The notes: generated by a model not told the origin, from the sequence alone. A stretch of 64,000 nucleotides of DNA from Cellulophaga omnivescoria (GCF_001999725.1 NZ_MDDP01000002.1:1-64000), one strand, 5' to 3'. Positions 20,319 to 29,797 are shown, counted from the stretch's first letter. Made by a program: numbers and translations.

Positions 20319-23300
20319 TTAAAATTGTACATTAAGACCTAAACTAATTGTTTTTAACAAAGAAGATCTACTGTCTGTAGTACCTGCTAAACTTTGTTCA
20401 GGATCTATTCCTTTATGGCTTTGCCAAGTAAACAAGTTATCACCTCTTAAGTAAATTCTAACATTGTCTAAATATGCCTTTTTAGTAATATCTGACGGTA
20501 AAGTATATCCTAAAGTAATAGCTCTTAATCTCACATAATCATTATCAAATAAGAATCTTGTAGATGTTCCATTAAAGTCATTCTGAGAATTTAATAATAA
20601 AGGCACATCAGTAATGTCACCTGGTTGCGTCCATCTATTAGCTATATCAGGAGAAGCGGTGTAACCTGGTCTAGAAAAACCATCCATTAAACCAGCATAT
20701 GAACTATCATAGACTTGCGCTCCAAAACTAAAATTAAATAACATATTAAAATCAAAACCTCCAACTTTTAAATCTGTTGTTAATCCTCCTGTTACATCTG
20801 GCAAAGAAGAACCTTGGTAATACCTTGTTGCCTCAGAGTAATCTTTTGTTGTTTCTCTTTCTCCAGTCGGGTTACCATCAACATCCAATACATCTTTATA
20901 CCACATACCGTATCCATCTTCAGGATCTACTCCTGCCCAGTCCTGAATAAAGAAATCATATAAAGACTTTCCTTCTTTCCATTTTTTAGTACCAGTAATA
21001 AATTCATCCTGAGTTAGCTCTGTAATTTCATTTTTATTAATTGCAGCATTAACTCCTAAAGTCCAAGTAACCTTATTGTTTTGAATTAATCTTCCTGTTA
21101 AAGACATTTCGTAACCAGAGTTTTTAATTGACCCTACATTAGTAGTTATACCAGAGTTACCTGTAGAAATTGGTAATGGTTTAGTATATATTAAATCTAT
21201 AGACTCCTTACTGTAGTATTCAAAGCTACCATCTAATCTATCATTAAGCAAAGAAAAATCTAAACCAACATTAAATAATGCCGAAGTTTCCCATGTTAAA
21301 TTAGGATCTGTTACATCTCCTAGTAATACACCAGTGTTATCCAACTCATTGTTTCCTGTTTCAAAACCTTGTAAATAAGGAAAATATGACGAAGTACCAT
21401 TATTACCTAACTCACCATAAGAAGCTCTTAACTTTAGTAGATTAATAGTACTACTACCTGCCAAAAAGTTCTCATCTGAAATTACCCAAGATCCACCAAC
21501 AGAAAAGAAGTTACCCCATCTTGTATCTTCAGAAAATCTTGAAGAACCATCTCTACGGTATGAACCTTCTATAAAATATCTATCTTTATAGCTGTATGCT
21601 AAACGGCCTAAATATGATGTTAATCTATCTTCACTAATAAAGCCACTAACACCTTCTGGCAGCGTACTACCATTTAAAACTTTTACACCTGGTAAAAATC
21701 CAGTTCCTTGAGCACCTAGTGCATCAACTTTTAATTTATAGGCTTCAAAAATTGCATTTGCCTGTATACTATGATCTCCAAAAGTTTTATCATAGTTTAA
21801 AGAGTTGGTAAAGTTAAAAGTTGTAGTAATATCTCTATCTTGAGCTACACGCCCACCTACACTTGATGCAACACCTACATCGTAAGCATCATAACTATTA
21901 CTATCAAATAAATAATTTTCGTAAGACAAATTCGTCTTAAAAGATAAATTATCAGAAAATTTAATTTTCGCAAAACCGTTTACTAGGGCATTAGTTCTTT
22001 TGTTAACATCATCATAATTGTATAACGAACCTACTGCATTTTCATTACCTAACAACGGTCTACTACCATTAACAGATTGACCTGGCGTAGAACCATAATC
22101 ATATATTCTATTACCAGAATTATCTAAAACAAGACCTCCATTTTCATTTCTTCTATATAATGGATATATTGAAGACATACTGTATATCCATTGGTATGAA
22201 CTTTGAAAAGTACTTCCTGATTGAGTAGGGAAATTTTGTTTTGATGTAGATAAAGATGTATTTAAACCAACTGTTAACCAATCTTTAACTTCGGTTTCTA
22301 AATTTAATCTAGTTGTAAACCTTTCAAAATCTGATTCTCTTACAGCCCCCTCTTGGTTTAAATAATTTGCAGATAAGAAAAACCTTGAAGATTCTCCACC
22401 TCCAGAAATACTTACAGTATATTCGTTACGTTGTGCTGCACTTCTTAACATTTCATCTTCCCAGTCTGTCTCCCATAACGAAGTAGCTCCTGGTACTAAA
22501 TTACCATTTTGATCTACAGGCTGAGCAACATTATATGGATTGTACCCTAAATTAGAAATTAAACTTTGTGATGCATTAATACCTGCGTCTGTTGCAGACT
22601 GACCAGTTATGTATAAATTTTTATTTCTTTCTGCTTCCCAAGAATATCTCATCATATCATCATTACCAATACGGTCGTGTAATGCAACAGCCGGAGTAGA
22701 AAAACCAGACACAGCCGAAACTGTAATTTTAGAACCTGAATTGTATGACCCCTTTTTTGTGGTAATTAAAACAACACCATTTGCCGCCCTAGAACCATAT
22801 AAAGCTGTAGATGATGCATCTTTAAGAATATTCATAGATTCTATTTGATCACCACTAATACTATTTATGTTTCCATTAAACGGAACCCCATCTACCACAA
22901 TTAAAGGCTCTGCACTGGCATTAATAGAACCTATACCACGAATTCTAATAGTTGGATTAGAACCTGGCTGACCACCTGACGTAATTACATTAACACCAGC
23001 AACAGTACCTTGTATTGCACTTGTTATAGTTGTTAATTGTTGACTATCAATCATTTCCTCTCCTAATGAGGTTACAGAACCAACAATAGACTTCTTTTTT
23101 TGCGATCCATAAGCCACCACTACAACCTCATCCAATGCCTCAGCATCTTCATCCATTTGCAAACTTATAGTGTTTGATGAACCAACTTTTCTCTCAGTAG
23201 TTTTTTGCCCAACATAACTGTAACGCAATATTTGTCCTACACTTGCTTTGATAGTATAATTACCATCAAAATCTGTTTGAGTTCCTGTAGTTGTTCCTAC

Positions 23301-23438
23301 AACTAATACAGTTACTCCAGGTAATGCCAAACCTTCATGATCTGTAACATTACCAGTAATTGTCTTCTCTTGCGCATAAGAGAAGCTCATTAACATCACC
23401 AATAAGGGTGTTAAAATCCAAGCTACCTTCGTTCTCAT
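20319..23438 (-). CDS. SusC/RagA-family TonB-dependent transporter (pair 3)
   Basis: A 1039-residue SusC protein. It has the same signal peptide pattern (ending FSYAQ), a carboxypeptidase-regulatory-like domain (ITGNVTDHEGLALPGVTVLV, DFDGNYTI), TonB-box-like DEVVVVAYG, a plug (IRIRGIGSINASAEPLIVVD, ALYGSRAANGVVLITTKKG) and a barrel ending LGLNVQF. The first 110 residues are about 80 percent identical to the other two by eye. It is the first gene of its operon, divergent from rnhB across a 428-bp gap. Import of a TonB-dependent nutrient is sure as a family role. The substrate is unknown. Confidence 0.96.
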   Translation of the reverse strand: MRTKVAWILTPLLVMLMSFSYAQEKTITGNVTDHEGLALPGVTVLVVGTTTGTQTDFDGNYTIKASVGQILRYSYVGQKTTERKVGSSNTISLQMDEDAEALDEVVVVAYGSQKKKSIVGSVTSLGEEMIDSQQLTTITSAIQGTVAGVNVITSGGQPGSNPTIRIRGIGSINASAEPLIVVDGVPFNGNINSISGDQIESMNILKDASSTALYGSRAANGVVLITTKKGSYNSGSKITVSAVSGFSTPAVALHDRIGNDDMMRYSWEAERNKNLYITGQSATDAGINASQSLISNLGYNPYNVAQPVDQNGNLVPGATSLWETDWEDEMLRSAAQRNEYTVSISGGGESSRFFLSANYLNQEGAVRESDFERFTTRLNLETEVKDWLTVGLNTSLSTSKQNFPTQSGSTFQSSYQWIYSMSSIYPLYRRNENGGLVLDNSGNRIYDYGSTPGQSVNGSRPLLGNENAVGSLYNYDDVNKRTNALVNGFAKIKFSDNLSFKTNLSYENYLFDSNSYDAYDVGVASSVGGRVAQDRDITTTFNFTNSLNYDKTFGDHSIQANAIFEAYKLKVDALGAQGTGFLPGVKVLNGSTLPEGVSGFISEDRLTSYLGRLAYSYKDRYFIEGSYRRDGSSRFSEDTRWGNFFSVGGSWVISDENFLAGSSTINLLKLRASYGELGNNGTSSYFPYLQGFETGNNELDNTGVLLGDVTDPNLTWETSALFNVGLDFSLLNDRLDGSFEYYSKESIDLIYTKPLPISTGNSGITTNVGSIKNSGYEMSLTGRLIQNNKVTWTLGVNAAINKNEITELTQDEFITGTKKWKEGKSLYDFFIQDWAGVDPEDGYGMWYKDVLDVDGNPTGERETTKDYSEATRYYQGSSLPDVTGGLTTDLKVGGFDFNMLFNFSFGAQVYDSSYAGLMDGFSRPGYTASPDIANRWTQPGDITDVPLLLNSQNDFNGTSTRFLFDNDYVRLRAITLGYTLPSDITKKAYLDNVRIYLRGDNLFTWQSHKGIDPEQSLAGTTDSRSSLLKTISLGLNVQF

Positions 23439-23866
23439 TTATTATTATTTTTTGAGTTAGTATCTAACAAAATTCCTAATTAAGAGTTAAGCTCACAAGA
23501 AATTATAGTTAACGAAAGCAGTAAATGTTAAAAATAAAAGAACTATTAAGCTTTTACTAAAATTAAGACACATAAAGCAACAAAACACCTTATTTTTTAA
23601 CCAAAATAATGTGAAAAATTTAAATACAAAATGATTAATACTTAATACCAACTAGTAAAAACCTTACAAAAAAAAACATATGTATATACTAGATAATATA
23701 ACAGTATATATATAATTAAATAGCGTTAATCCAAACAAGTTTTTATGATAACTAATTATTATCAGTAAAAGTTAAAGGTTCTTAAGTGTGAATTTTTTAA
23801 CCGCACAGAACACAATACATTTAAATAAAAATTATACTTAGTTTTACATTCCAATTATCACTTTTT
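23439..23866. other. 428-bp divergent intergenic region, susC pair 3 / rnhB
   Basis: It contains the third conserved leader motif and very AT-rich sequence, including alternating TA runs around 23680-23720. No clear promoter with both boxes and no gene was found. Confidence 0.6.
23450..23460 (-). promoter_or_regulatory. conserved CTAACTCAAAA leader motif before susC (pair 3)
   Basis: The third copy of the 11-mer, on the minus strand, with 11 nt between it and the start codon. Confidence 0.5.
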
Positions 23867-24463
23867 ATGTTAAAATCTTACTACAAATTAATTAACGAGG
23901 CAGGAACTGATGAAGCGGGACGTGGTTGTTTAGCAGGACCTGTTACCGCTGCTGCAATTATTTTACCAGAGAATTTTAAAAACGACATATTAAACGACTC
24001 CAAATTGCTATCTGAAAAGAAAAGAGAACTTTTAAAACCTATTATAGAAGAACAAGCCATTTGTTTTGGAGTTACACATATTTACCCTAAAAAAATAGAT
24101 GAAATAAACATTTTAAACGCGTCTATACTTGCTATGCATAAAAGCGTAGGTAAGCTAACTACCAAACCAGAGTTTATAATTGTTGATGGTAACCGTTTTA
24201 AACCTTATAAAAAAATTGAACACCAATGCATTATTAAAGGCGACTCAAAATTTTTGAGTATTGCAGCAGCCTCTGTATTAGCAAAAACGTACAGAGATGC
24301 ATATATGGAAAAAATACACAAAGAATTTCCTATGTATAACTGGAAAAAAAATAAAGGTTACCCCACTAAAGAGCACAGAGAGGCTATTAGAGAATTTGGA
24401 CTAACAAAATACCACCGTAAAAGCTTTAAACAATTACCAGAGCAATTAAAATTTCCGCTATAG
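23867..24463 (+). CDS. rnhB: ribonuclease HII
   Basis: A 198-residue protein of normal length for the family. RNase HII cuts the RNA strand of RNA-DNA hybrids and removes single ribonucleotides from DNA. The signature [14 protein letters not shown] at residues 13-26 supplies the first catalytic acids (Asp15, Glu16). [12 protein letters not shown] and [11 protein letters not shown] provide further active-site segments, and [14 protein letters not shown] is the usual helix of the family. It is cytoplasmic. The gene is followed after 39 nt by a lipoprotein gene in the same direction, a possible operon. Confidence 0.97.
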   Translation: MLKSYYKLINEAGTDEAGRGCLAGPVTAAAIILPENFKNDILNDSKLLSEKKRELLKPIIEEQAICFGVTHIYPKKIDEINILNASILAMHKSVGKLTTKPEFIIVDGNRFKPYKKIEHQCIIKGDSKFLSIAAASVLAKTYRDAYMEKIHKEFPMYNWKKNKGYPTKEHREAIREFGLTKYHRKSFKQLPEQLKFPL

Positions 24464-24502
24464 GTAAATTAATTTAACTTTGTTATTATAAGTTGTAATT
24501 GT

Positions 24503-26929
24503 ATGAAATTAAAAATTGTTATTGCGTTACTCATCATTTGCTGTTTTAGTTGTACTAGTAAACAACAAACTAAAACACATATTTTAGATTACTTACCTAA
24601 CAACTCATCTGTAATTTTAAAAATAAACGATTACAATAGCCTTAGTAGTAACATTAAAAATAACCAGGTTTTAAATACTTTAATGAACTCTCATAAATTT
24701 AAAACTTTTAAGGAGGCTAGTAAAATTTTAAATCATTTACAACCAAACAACAAAGGTCTTTTAACTTTTAATACTAAAGATAGTATTATTAGCAGCTATT
24801 TATACATTACCAAAGATTCTGTTAACCTGCATAATCTTGATAGTTTATTTACCCACAGTACAAAAACCATAAACAACATTAATTATAAAGAGTATAAAAT
24901 AGACAGTGTTTTATATTATACAGTTACTAAAAAACCGTTTACTATTTTTTCTTCAGATAAAGATTTAATTATAAGTACACTTAATAGCTCTAAAAGTGTA
25001 GACCCTAGTATTTATAAATTATATAATGCATCTAACAACAATAAAACTGCTACAATTTTCACCAATAAAAATAATGATTGGTTTTTAACAAATATTAGTA
25101 ATAAAGACAGCCTAAGCATTAAACAAAATATAAATTGGGTTTCATTAGACATTAACACCAAACAAAATCAATTAAATTTAGCTGGGATTACCACAACTAA
25201 TGACAGCCTTGTTAACTTTTTAAATTTATTTAAAAATACCAAAGCAGTAGCTAATAGAGCTCAAAATTATGCACCTCTACAAACGGAGGCTATAACATCA
25301 TACACATTTACAAACTATACAACATTTGCAAAAAACAGATTAAAATATTTAGGTATAAAAACCAAAATTGACTCAATTTTTACTACGGTTGAAGAAATAG
25401 CTATAATTACAACAAATTCTAAAAAAGCAGTTTTACTACAAACCTTTGGCGCAGATAATATAGATGAATACTTAAGTACTTATAAAAAAACTAACAACAA
25501 AGACAATCCTATAATTACATTAAATAGCAACACTATTTTAACATCTATTTTTAGCCCTTTAATACAGGAGTTTAGTACCAATTACTACACTATTTTAGGT
25601 AATGCTTTTATTTTTACTGAAGAAATTGAGACACTACAAGACATTATTAGTAATTACAAAGCAGGTACCACTTTTAATAAAACACCACTATACACATCTG
25701 CTACAGAAACTATGGCAAAACAATCTTCTGTTTTGCAAATTTCTAATTCTAAAAAACTTGAAGAACTTTTAAATTCCACCTTTTTAGAAAACAAAATTAA
25801 ACTTGATTTAAATGATTATTTTTATGCAAACCAGCTTGTTGCAGATGCTAACTTTTACCACACTAATATAACAATTCAAAAAATTAATAAAGCAACTAAG
25901 GCTAACACTACTACTCCAATTTTTACTATACAATTAGATAATGATTTAGCCACAGAACCACAATTTGTAAAAAACCACAGAACCAATAAAAAAGAAATTA
26001 TAGTACAGGATATAGAAAATAATTTATATCTAATTTCTACAGACGGAAAAGTATTGTGGAAAAAACAATTGGAAAGTAAAATACAAGGAAAGATAAAACA
26101 AGTAGACCTATACAAAAACGGTAGGCTGCAATTTGCTTTTACAACCAATAATCAGTTTTTAATTTTAGACAGAAACGGAGAATTAGTTGCCCCCTTCTCT
26201 ATAACTTATGATGGTGGAAACTTGAACGAATTAGCCGTTTTTGACTATGAAAACAACAAAAATTACAGATTTGTTGTTACCCAAGGCAAAAAAGTATTTA
26301 TGTACAATACTAAAGCAGAAATTGTTACAGGTTTTAAATACACAGAAGCTAGCAGTTCTATAATAAAAAAACCACAGCACTTTGTTGTTGGCAATAAAGA
26401 CTACCTGGTTTTTATGCTTGAAGACGGCTCGCTTAAAATTTTAAACCGAGTTGGTAAAGTAAGAGTAAAAACAACTAATAAAATTGCATTTTCTAACAAT
26501 GATGTAGTCTTGTTTAAAAATAAATTTACAGTTACAGATACTACTGCTGTTTTACACCAAATAACTACCAACGGTAAAACTTCTGCTTCTAAATTTAACC
26601 TTATTAAAGATCACGGTATAGATGCCACAACCAATACACTAGTATTAATGGACCAGAATACCATAACCATTAAAGGAAAAAAAGTAACTTTAGAGTTAGG
26701 TATGTACAGTAAACCAAAAATATTTTACATAAACAATAAAATATACGTTACCGTTACCGACTTACAGAACCAAAAAATATATTTGTTTGATAGCAACGCA
26801 GAAGCCATACAAAACTTTCCGGTTTACGGAAGCTCATTAATTGACTTAGCCGATATAGACAATGATAAAAAGCTAGAACTGGTTGCTAAAGACTTAGACA
26901 ACTCTATAATTGTGTATAAAATAAATTAA
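24503..26929 (+). CDS. large lipoprotein of unknown function with C-terminal propeller-like part
   Basis: An 808-residue protein with a lipoprotein signal (MKLKIVIALLIICCFSC, Cys at 17). Residues about 30-470 are rich in Lys, Asn and Ser and faintly resemble the DUF3352 type of exported protein (YLPNNSSVILKIND near the start). From about 490 on there are repeated short beta-strand patterns such as NLYLISTDGKVLWKKQL and QFLILDRNGELVAPF, ending with LADIDNDKKLELVAKDLDNSIIVYKI. These fit a PQQ/FG-GAP-like beta-propeller. No catalytic motif is visible. It is probably anchored in the inner or outer membrane facing the periplasm. It follows rnhB and converges on lipB with a 4-bp gap. I do not recognise a specific function. 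Confidence 0.7.
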   Translation: MKLKIVIALLIICCFSCTSKQQTKTHILDYLPNNSSVILKINDYNSLSSNIKNNQVLNTLMNSHKFKTFKEASKILNHLQPNNKGLLTFNTKDSIISSYLYITKDSVNLHNLDSLFTHSTKTINNINYKEYKIDSVLYYTVTKKPFTIFSSDKDLIISTLNSSKSVDPSIYKLYNASNNNKTATIFTNKNNDWFLTNISNKDSLSIKQNINWVSLDINTKQNQLNLAGITTTNDSLVNFLNLFKNTKAVANRAQNYAPLQTEAITSYTFTNYTTFAKNRLKYLGIKTKIDSIFTTVEEIAIITTNSKKAVLLQTFGADNIDEYLSTYKKTNNKDNPIITLNSNTILTSIFSPLIQEFSTNYYTILGNAFIFTEEIETLQDIISNYKAGTTFNKTPLYTSATETMAKQSSVLQISNSKKLEELLNSTFLENKIKLDLNDYFYANQLVADANFYHTNITIQKINKATKANTTTPIFTIQLDNDLATEPQFVKNHRTNKKEIIVQDIENNLYLISTDGKVLWKKQLESKIQGKIKQVDLYKNGRLQFAFTTNNQFLILDRNGELVAPFSITYDGGNLNELAVFDYENNKNYRFVVTQGKKVFMYNTKAEIVTGFKYTEASSSIIKKPQHFVVGNKDYLVFMLEDGSLKILNRVGKVRVKTTNKIAFSNNDVVLFKNKFTVTDTTAVLHQITTNGKTSASKFNLIKDHGIDATTNTLVLMDQNTITIKGKKVTLELGMYSKPKIFYINNKIYVTVTDLQNQKIYLFDSNAEAIQNFPVYGSSLIDLADIDNDKKLELVAKDLDNSIIVYKIN

Positions 26930-26933
26930 TAGC

Positions 26934-27638
26934 CTATTTTAAAACCATTTCCGCTTCAAACAATGCTGTAAAATGCTTTAGTAATTTCTCTTTTACTTCT
27001 GCTATATTTACTTCTTTTTTACCCAATTCAACGTTTAAAGAAGTTACTGCTTTATCTTTTATTCCACACGGAATCATAAGATCAAAATACCCTAAATCTG
27101 CATTTACATTTAAGGCAAAACCGTGCATTGTTACCCATCTACTAGCGCGCACACCCATTGCACAAATTTTACGAGCAAACGGTGTACCAACATCTAACCA
27201 AACTCCAGTTTCTCCTTCAGAACGTTCCGCTTTTAAACCATACTCTGCTAAGGTTAAAATTACCATTTCTTCTAACAGCCGTAAGTATTTGTGTATATCT
27301 GTAAAAAAGTTATCTAAATCTAATATTGGGTAACCAACTATTTGTCCAGGACCGTGATACGTAATATCTCCTCCTCTGTTAATTTTATAAAAAGTAGCGT
27401 TTTTTTTAGCCAATTGCTCTTCATCTATTAACAAATTAGCCATATCGCCACTTTTACCTAAAGTGTACACGTGCGGATGCTCTACAAACAAAAAGTGATT
27501 AGGTGTTTTTAAACCAGCATCTTCTCGCCTGTTTTTTATTTTTATATCTAAAGTTTCTTTAAAAAGATCTTCTTGGTAGTCCCAAGTTTCTTTATAATCC
27601 TTCTGTCCTAAATCTTGTAGAAATACTTCTTTATTCAT
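26934..27638 (-). CDS. lipB: octanoyl-[acyl-carrier protein]-protein N-octanoyltransferase
   Basis: LipB moves the octanoyl group from acyl-carrier protein to the lipoyl domains of 2-oxoacid dehydrogenases and the glycine cleavage system. The protein has the RGGDITYHGPGQ motif and the catalytic Lys in ARKICAMGVR. The catalytic Cys lies in LMIPCGIKDKAVTS. I chose the ATG at 27638 (MNKEVFLQD, 234 residues). An in-frame ATG 15 nt upstream would butt directly against the stop of the small upstream gene and adds only MYLCR. It lies 15 nt downstream of the Pmp3-like gene and may be co-transcribed. Confidence 0.95.
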   Translation of the reverse strand: MNKEVFLQDLGQKDYKETWDYQEDLFKETLDIKIKNRREDAGLKTPNHFLFVEHPHVYTLGKSGDMANLLIDEEQLAKKNATFYKINRGGDITYHGPGQIVGYPILDLDNFFTDIHKYLRLLEEMVILTLAEYGLKAERSEGETGVWLDVGTPFARKICAMGVRASRWVTMHGFALNVNADLGYFDLMIPCGIKDKAVTSLNVELGKKEVNIAEVKEKLLKHFTALFEAEMVLK

Positions 27639-27653
27639 TCTACAAAGATACAA

Positions 27654-27812
27654 TTATCTGTCTGGATTATTCAATATTATAAGTGCCGCAATTGTGCCAG
27701 GCACCCAACCGCATAACCATAGTAAAAATACAATAACTATAGATCCGCATCCTTTACCTATAACAGACAAAGGCGGACATAAAATAGCCAATAAAACTCT
27801 CCAAAAACTCAT
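27654..27812 (-). CDS. Pmp3/YqaE-family small membrane protein
   Basis: A 52-residue protein, beginning MSFWRVLLAILCPPLSVIGK and ending ILNNPDR. It has the two-helix hairpin layout and the characteristic segments LCPPLSV and WLCGWVPGTIAAL of the YqaE/Pmp3 (UPF0057) family. These are small inner-membrane proteolipids linked to membrane potential and salt or cold stress in yeast, plants and bacteria. In this family the second helix usually ends with the PG motif seen here. It sits directly before lipB. A possible -7 element, TAAATTTG on the minus strand, lies at 27878-27885. Confidence 0.88.
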   Translation of the reverse strand: MSFWRVLLAILCPPLSVIGKGCGSIVIVFLLWLCGWVPGTIAALIILNNPDR

Positions 27813-28033
27813 TTATTATTATTTTGATTGATGTACTTATATGACGCTTCAAAACACTAATTGTTACTATTTTTCTTCAAATTTATTCCAAAACACTATT
27901 TAAGGTTTGTTTTTAGGTTGATAAACCAAATACTCATTAACCAAAAACAGCACTTTTAACCCTTTTGATTTACAACATACTAGCATCAAAATATAAAAAT
28001 TTAAAAACCTTTATATGCTAATGTACTTTCTAC

Positions 28034-28065
28034 TTTGATAGATTACCAGTTTGTAACTATATTTG
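28034..28065 (+). promoter_or_regulatory. lysS promoter
   Basis: TTTG (28034-28037), 20 nt, then TATATTTG (28058-28065): an excellent match to the Bacteroidota housekeeping promoter. It predicts a transcript start near 28073 and a short leader of about 12 nt before the ATG. Confidence 0.8.
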
Positions 28066-28084
28066 CAGCCTTAATTATAGATAT

Positions 28085-29776
28085 ATGCAGCTTTCGGAAC
28101 AAGAAATCATCAGAAGGGAAAAATTAGGCAAGCTAAGAGAAATGGGCATTAACCCATATCCGGCAGATTTATACCCAGTAAACACTACCTCTAAACAAGT
28201 TAAAGAAAATTTTGAAGAGGGTAAACAGGTGATTATTTCTGGTAGATTAATGTCTAGAAGAATTCAAGGTAAAGCTTCTTTTGCAGAGCTACAAGATGGC
28301 GAAGGTAGGGTACAAGTTTATTTTAACAGAGACGAAATTTGCCCTGGTGAGGATAAAACCCTGTATAATGATGTTTACAAAAAACTATTAGACATTGGAG
28401 ATATTATTGGTATTGAAGGTGATTTATTTACTACACAAGTAGGTGAAAAAACAATAATGGTTAAAAAGTTTACATTACTTAGTAAATCTTTACGCCCATT
28501 GCCGTTACCAAAAGTAGATTCTGAAGGCAAAGTTTTTGATGAATTTAATGACCCAGAGTTACGTTACCGTCGTAGATATGCAGATTTAGTTGTAAATCCG
28601 CACGTTAAAGAGGTTTTTGTTAAGCGTACTAAGTTGTTTAACGCAATGCGTAGCTTTTTTAATGACGCTGGTTATTTTGAAGTAGAAACTCCAATTTTAC
28701 AACCTATTCCTGGCGGTGCCGCTGCTAGGCCATTTATTACACACCACAACAGTTTAGATATTCCGTTGTATATGAGAATTGCTAACGAGCTTTATTTAAA
28801 GCGTTTAATTGTTGGTGGTTTTGATGGTGTTTATGAGTTTTCTAAAAACTTTAGAAACGAAGGAATGGACAAAACACATAACCCAGAGTTTACAGCTATG
28901 GAAATTTATGTGTCTTACAAAGATTATAATTGGATGATGGATTTTTGTGAGAAACTACTAGAACATTGTGCAATTGCTGTTAACGGTACAAGTGAAGCTA
29001 CATTTGGCGAGCATAAAATTAATTTTAAAGCGCCTTATGCACGTGTAACAATGGCAGATTCTATTAAACATTTTACTGGTTTTGATATTACTGGTAAAAC
29101 TGAAGCTGAAATTTTTGAAGCAGCTAAAGGTATGGGTATAGAGGTTGATGCCACAATGGGTAAAGGAAAACTTATTGATGAAATTTTTGGCGAAAAATGT
29201 GAAGGCAATTACATACAACCTACATTTATTACAGATTACCCAAAAGAAATGAGTCCGCTTTGTAAAGAGCATAGAGATAACCCAGAACTTACAGAGCGTT
29301 TTGAGCTTATGGTTTGTGGTAAAGAAATTGCAAATGCATACTCTGAGCTTAACGACCCAATAGACCAAAGAGAGCGCTTTGAGCACCAATTAAAGCTTGC
29401 CGCAAAAGGTGATGATGAAGCTACTGAGTTTATTGATGAGGACTTTTTACGTGCTTTAGAATACGGTATGCCACCTACATCTGGTATGGGAATAGGAATG
29501 GATAGGTTAATTATGTTTTTAACCAACAACCAATCTATACAAGAGGTATTGTTTTTTCCTCAAATGAAGCCAGAACGTAAAGCGGTTGCTTTAAGTGATG
29601 AAGGTAAAGCTGTTTTAGCTCTTTTAAAAAAGGCTGAAAAACTACCATTAAATGAATTAAAATCTAATTCTGGTTTAAGTAATAAAAAATGGGATAAAAC
29701 TATTAAAGAATTAACAAAAAATGGTGTTGCTAAAGTGAATAAAACTGATGATGGTTTGTTTGTAGAAATAGCGTAA
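28085..29776 (+). CDS. lysS: lysine--tRNA ligase, class II
   Basis: A 563-residue enzyme that charges tRNA-Lys. An N-terminal OB-fold anticodon-binding domain (about 55-150) precedes the class II catalytic core. The core holds motif 2 (KNFRNEGMDKTHNPEFTAME) and motif 3 (GMGIGMDRLIMFLT), and ends around residue 495 at FFPQMKPE. The remaining ~65 residues are an extension not present in E. coli LysRS. It has a winged-helix-like look (ALLKKAEKLPLNELKSNSG, KWDKTIKELTKNGV, DDGLFVEI). The gene has its own strong promoter and a strong terminator, so it forms a single-gene unit. Confidence 0.97.
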   Translation: MQLSEQEIIRREKLGKLREMGINPYPADLYPVNTTSKQVKENFEEGKQVIISGRLMSRRIQGKASFAELQDGEGRVQVYFNRDEICPGEDKTLYNDVYKKLLDIGDIIGIEGDLFTTQVGEKTIMVKKFTLLSKSLRPLPLPKVDSEGKVFDEFNDPELRYRRRYADLVVNPHVKEVFVKRTKLFNAMRSFFNDAGYFEVETPILQPIPGGAAARPFITHHNSLDIPLYMRIANELYLKRLIVGGFDGVYEFSKNFRNEGMDKTHNPEFTAMEIYVSYKDYNWMMDFCEKLLEHCAIAVNGTSEATFGEHKINFKAPYARVTMADSIKHFTGFDITGKTEAEIFEAAKGMGIEVDATMGKGKLIDEIFGEKCEGNYIQPTFITDYPKEMSPLCKEHRDNPELTERFELMVCGKEIANAYSELNDPIDQRERFEHQLKLAAKGDDEATEFIDEDFLRALEYGMPPTSGMGIGMDRLIMFLTNNQSIQEVLFFPQMKPERKAVALSDEGKAVLALLKKAEKLPLNELKSNSGLSNKKWDKTIKELTKNGVAKVNKTDDGLFVEIA

Positions 29777-29797
29777 AATCCATTTACCAATAAATTT

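Noticed and set aside
8447-23438. A full polysaccharide utilisation locus
   Set aside because: Despite three susC-susD pairs, no glycoside hydrolase, lyase, sulfatase or regulator lies in or next to the cluster, so the term is not supported.
23640-23760. Replication origin suggested by the AT-rich tract
   Set aside because: No DnaA-box cluster and no dnaA or gyrase genes are near; the tract fits ordinary AT-rich intergenic DNA.
28958-29389. 143-codon frame on the minus strand
   Set aside because: It is antisense to lysS and rich in Cys, Phe and Lys, as expected for shadow translation of AT-rich coding DNA.
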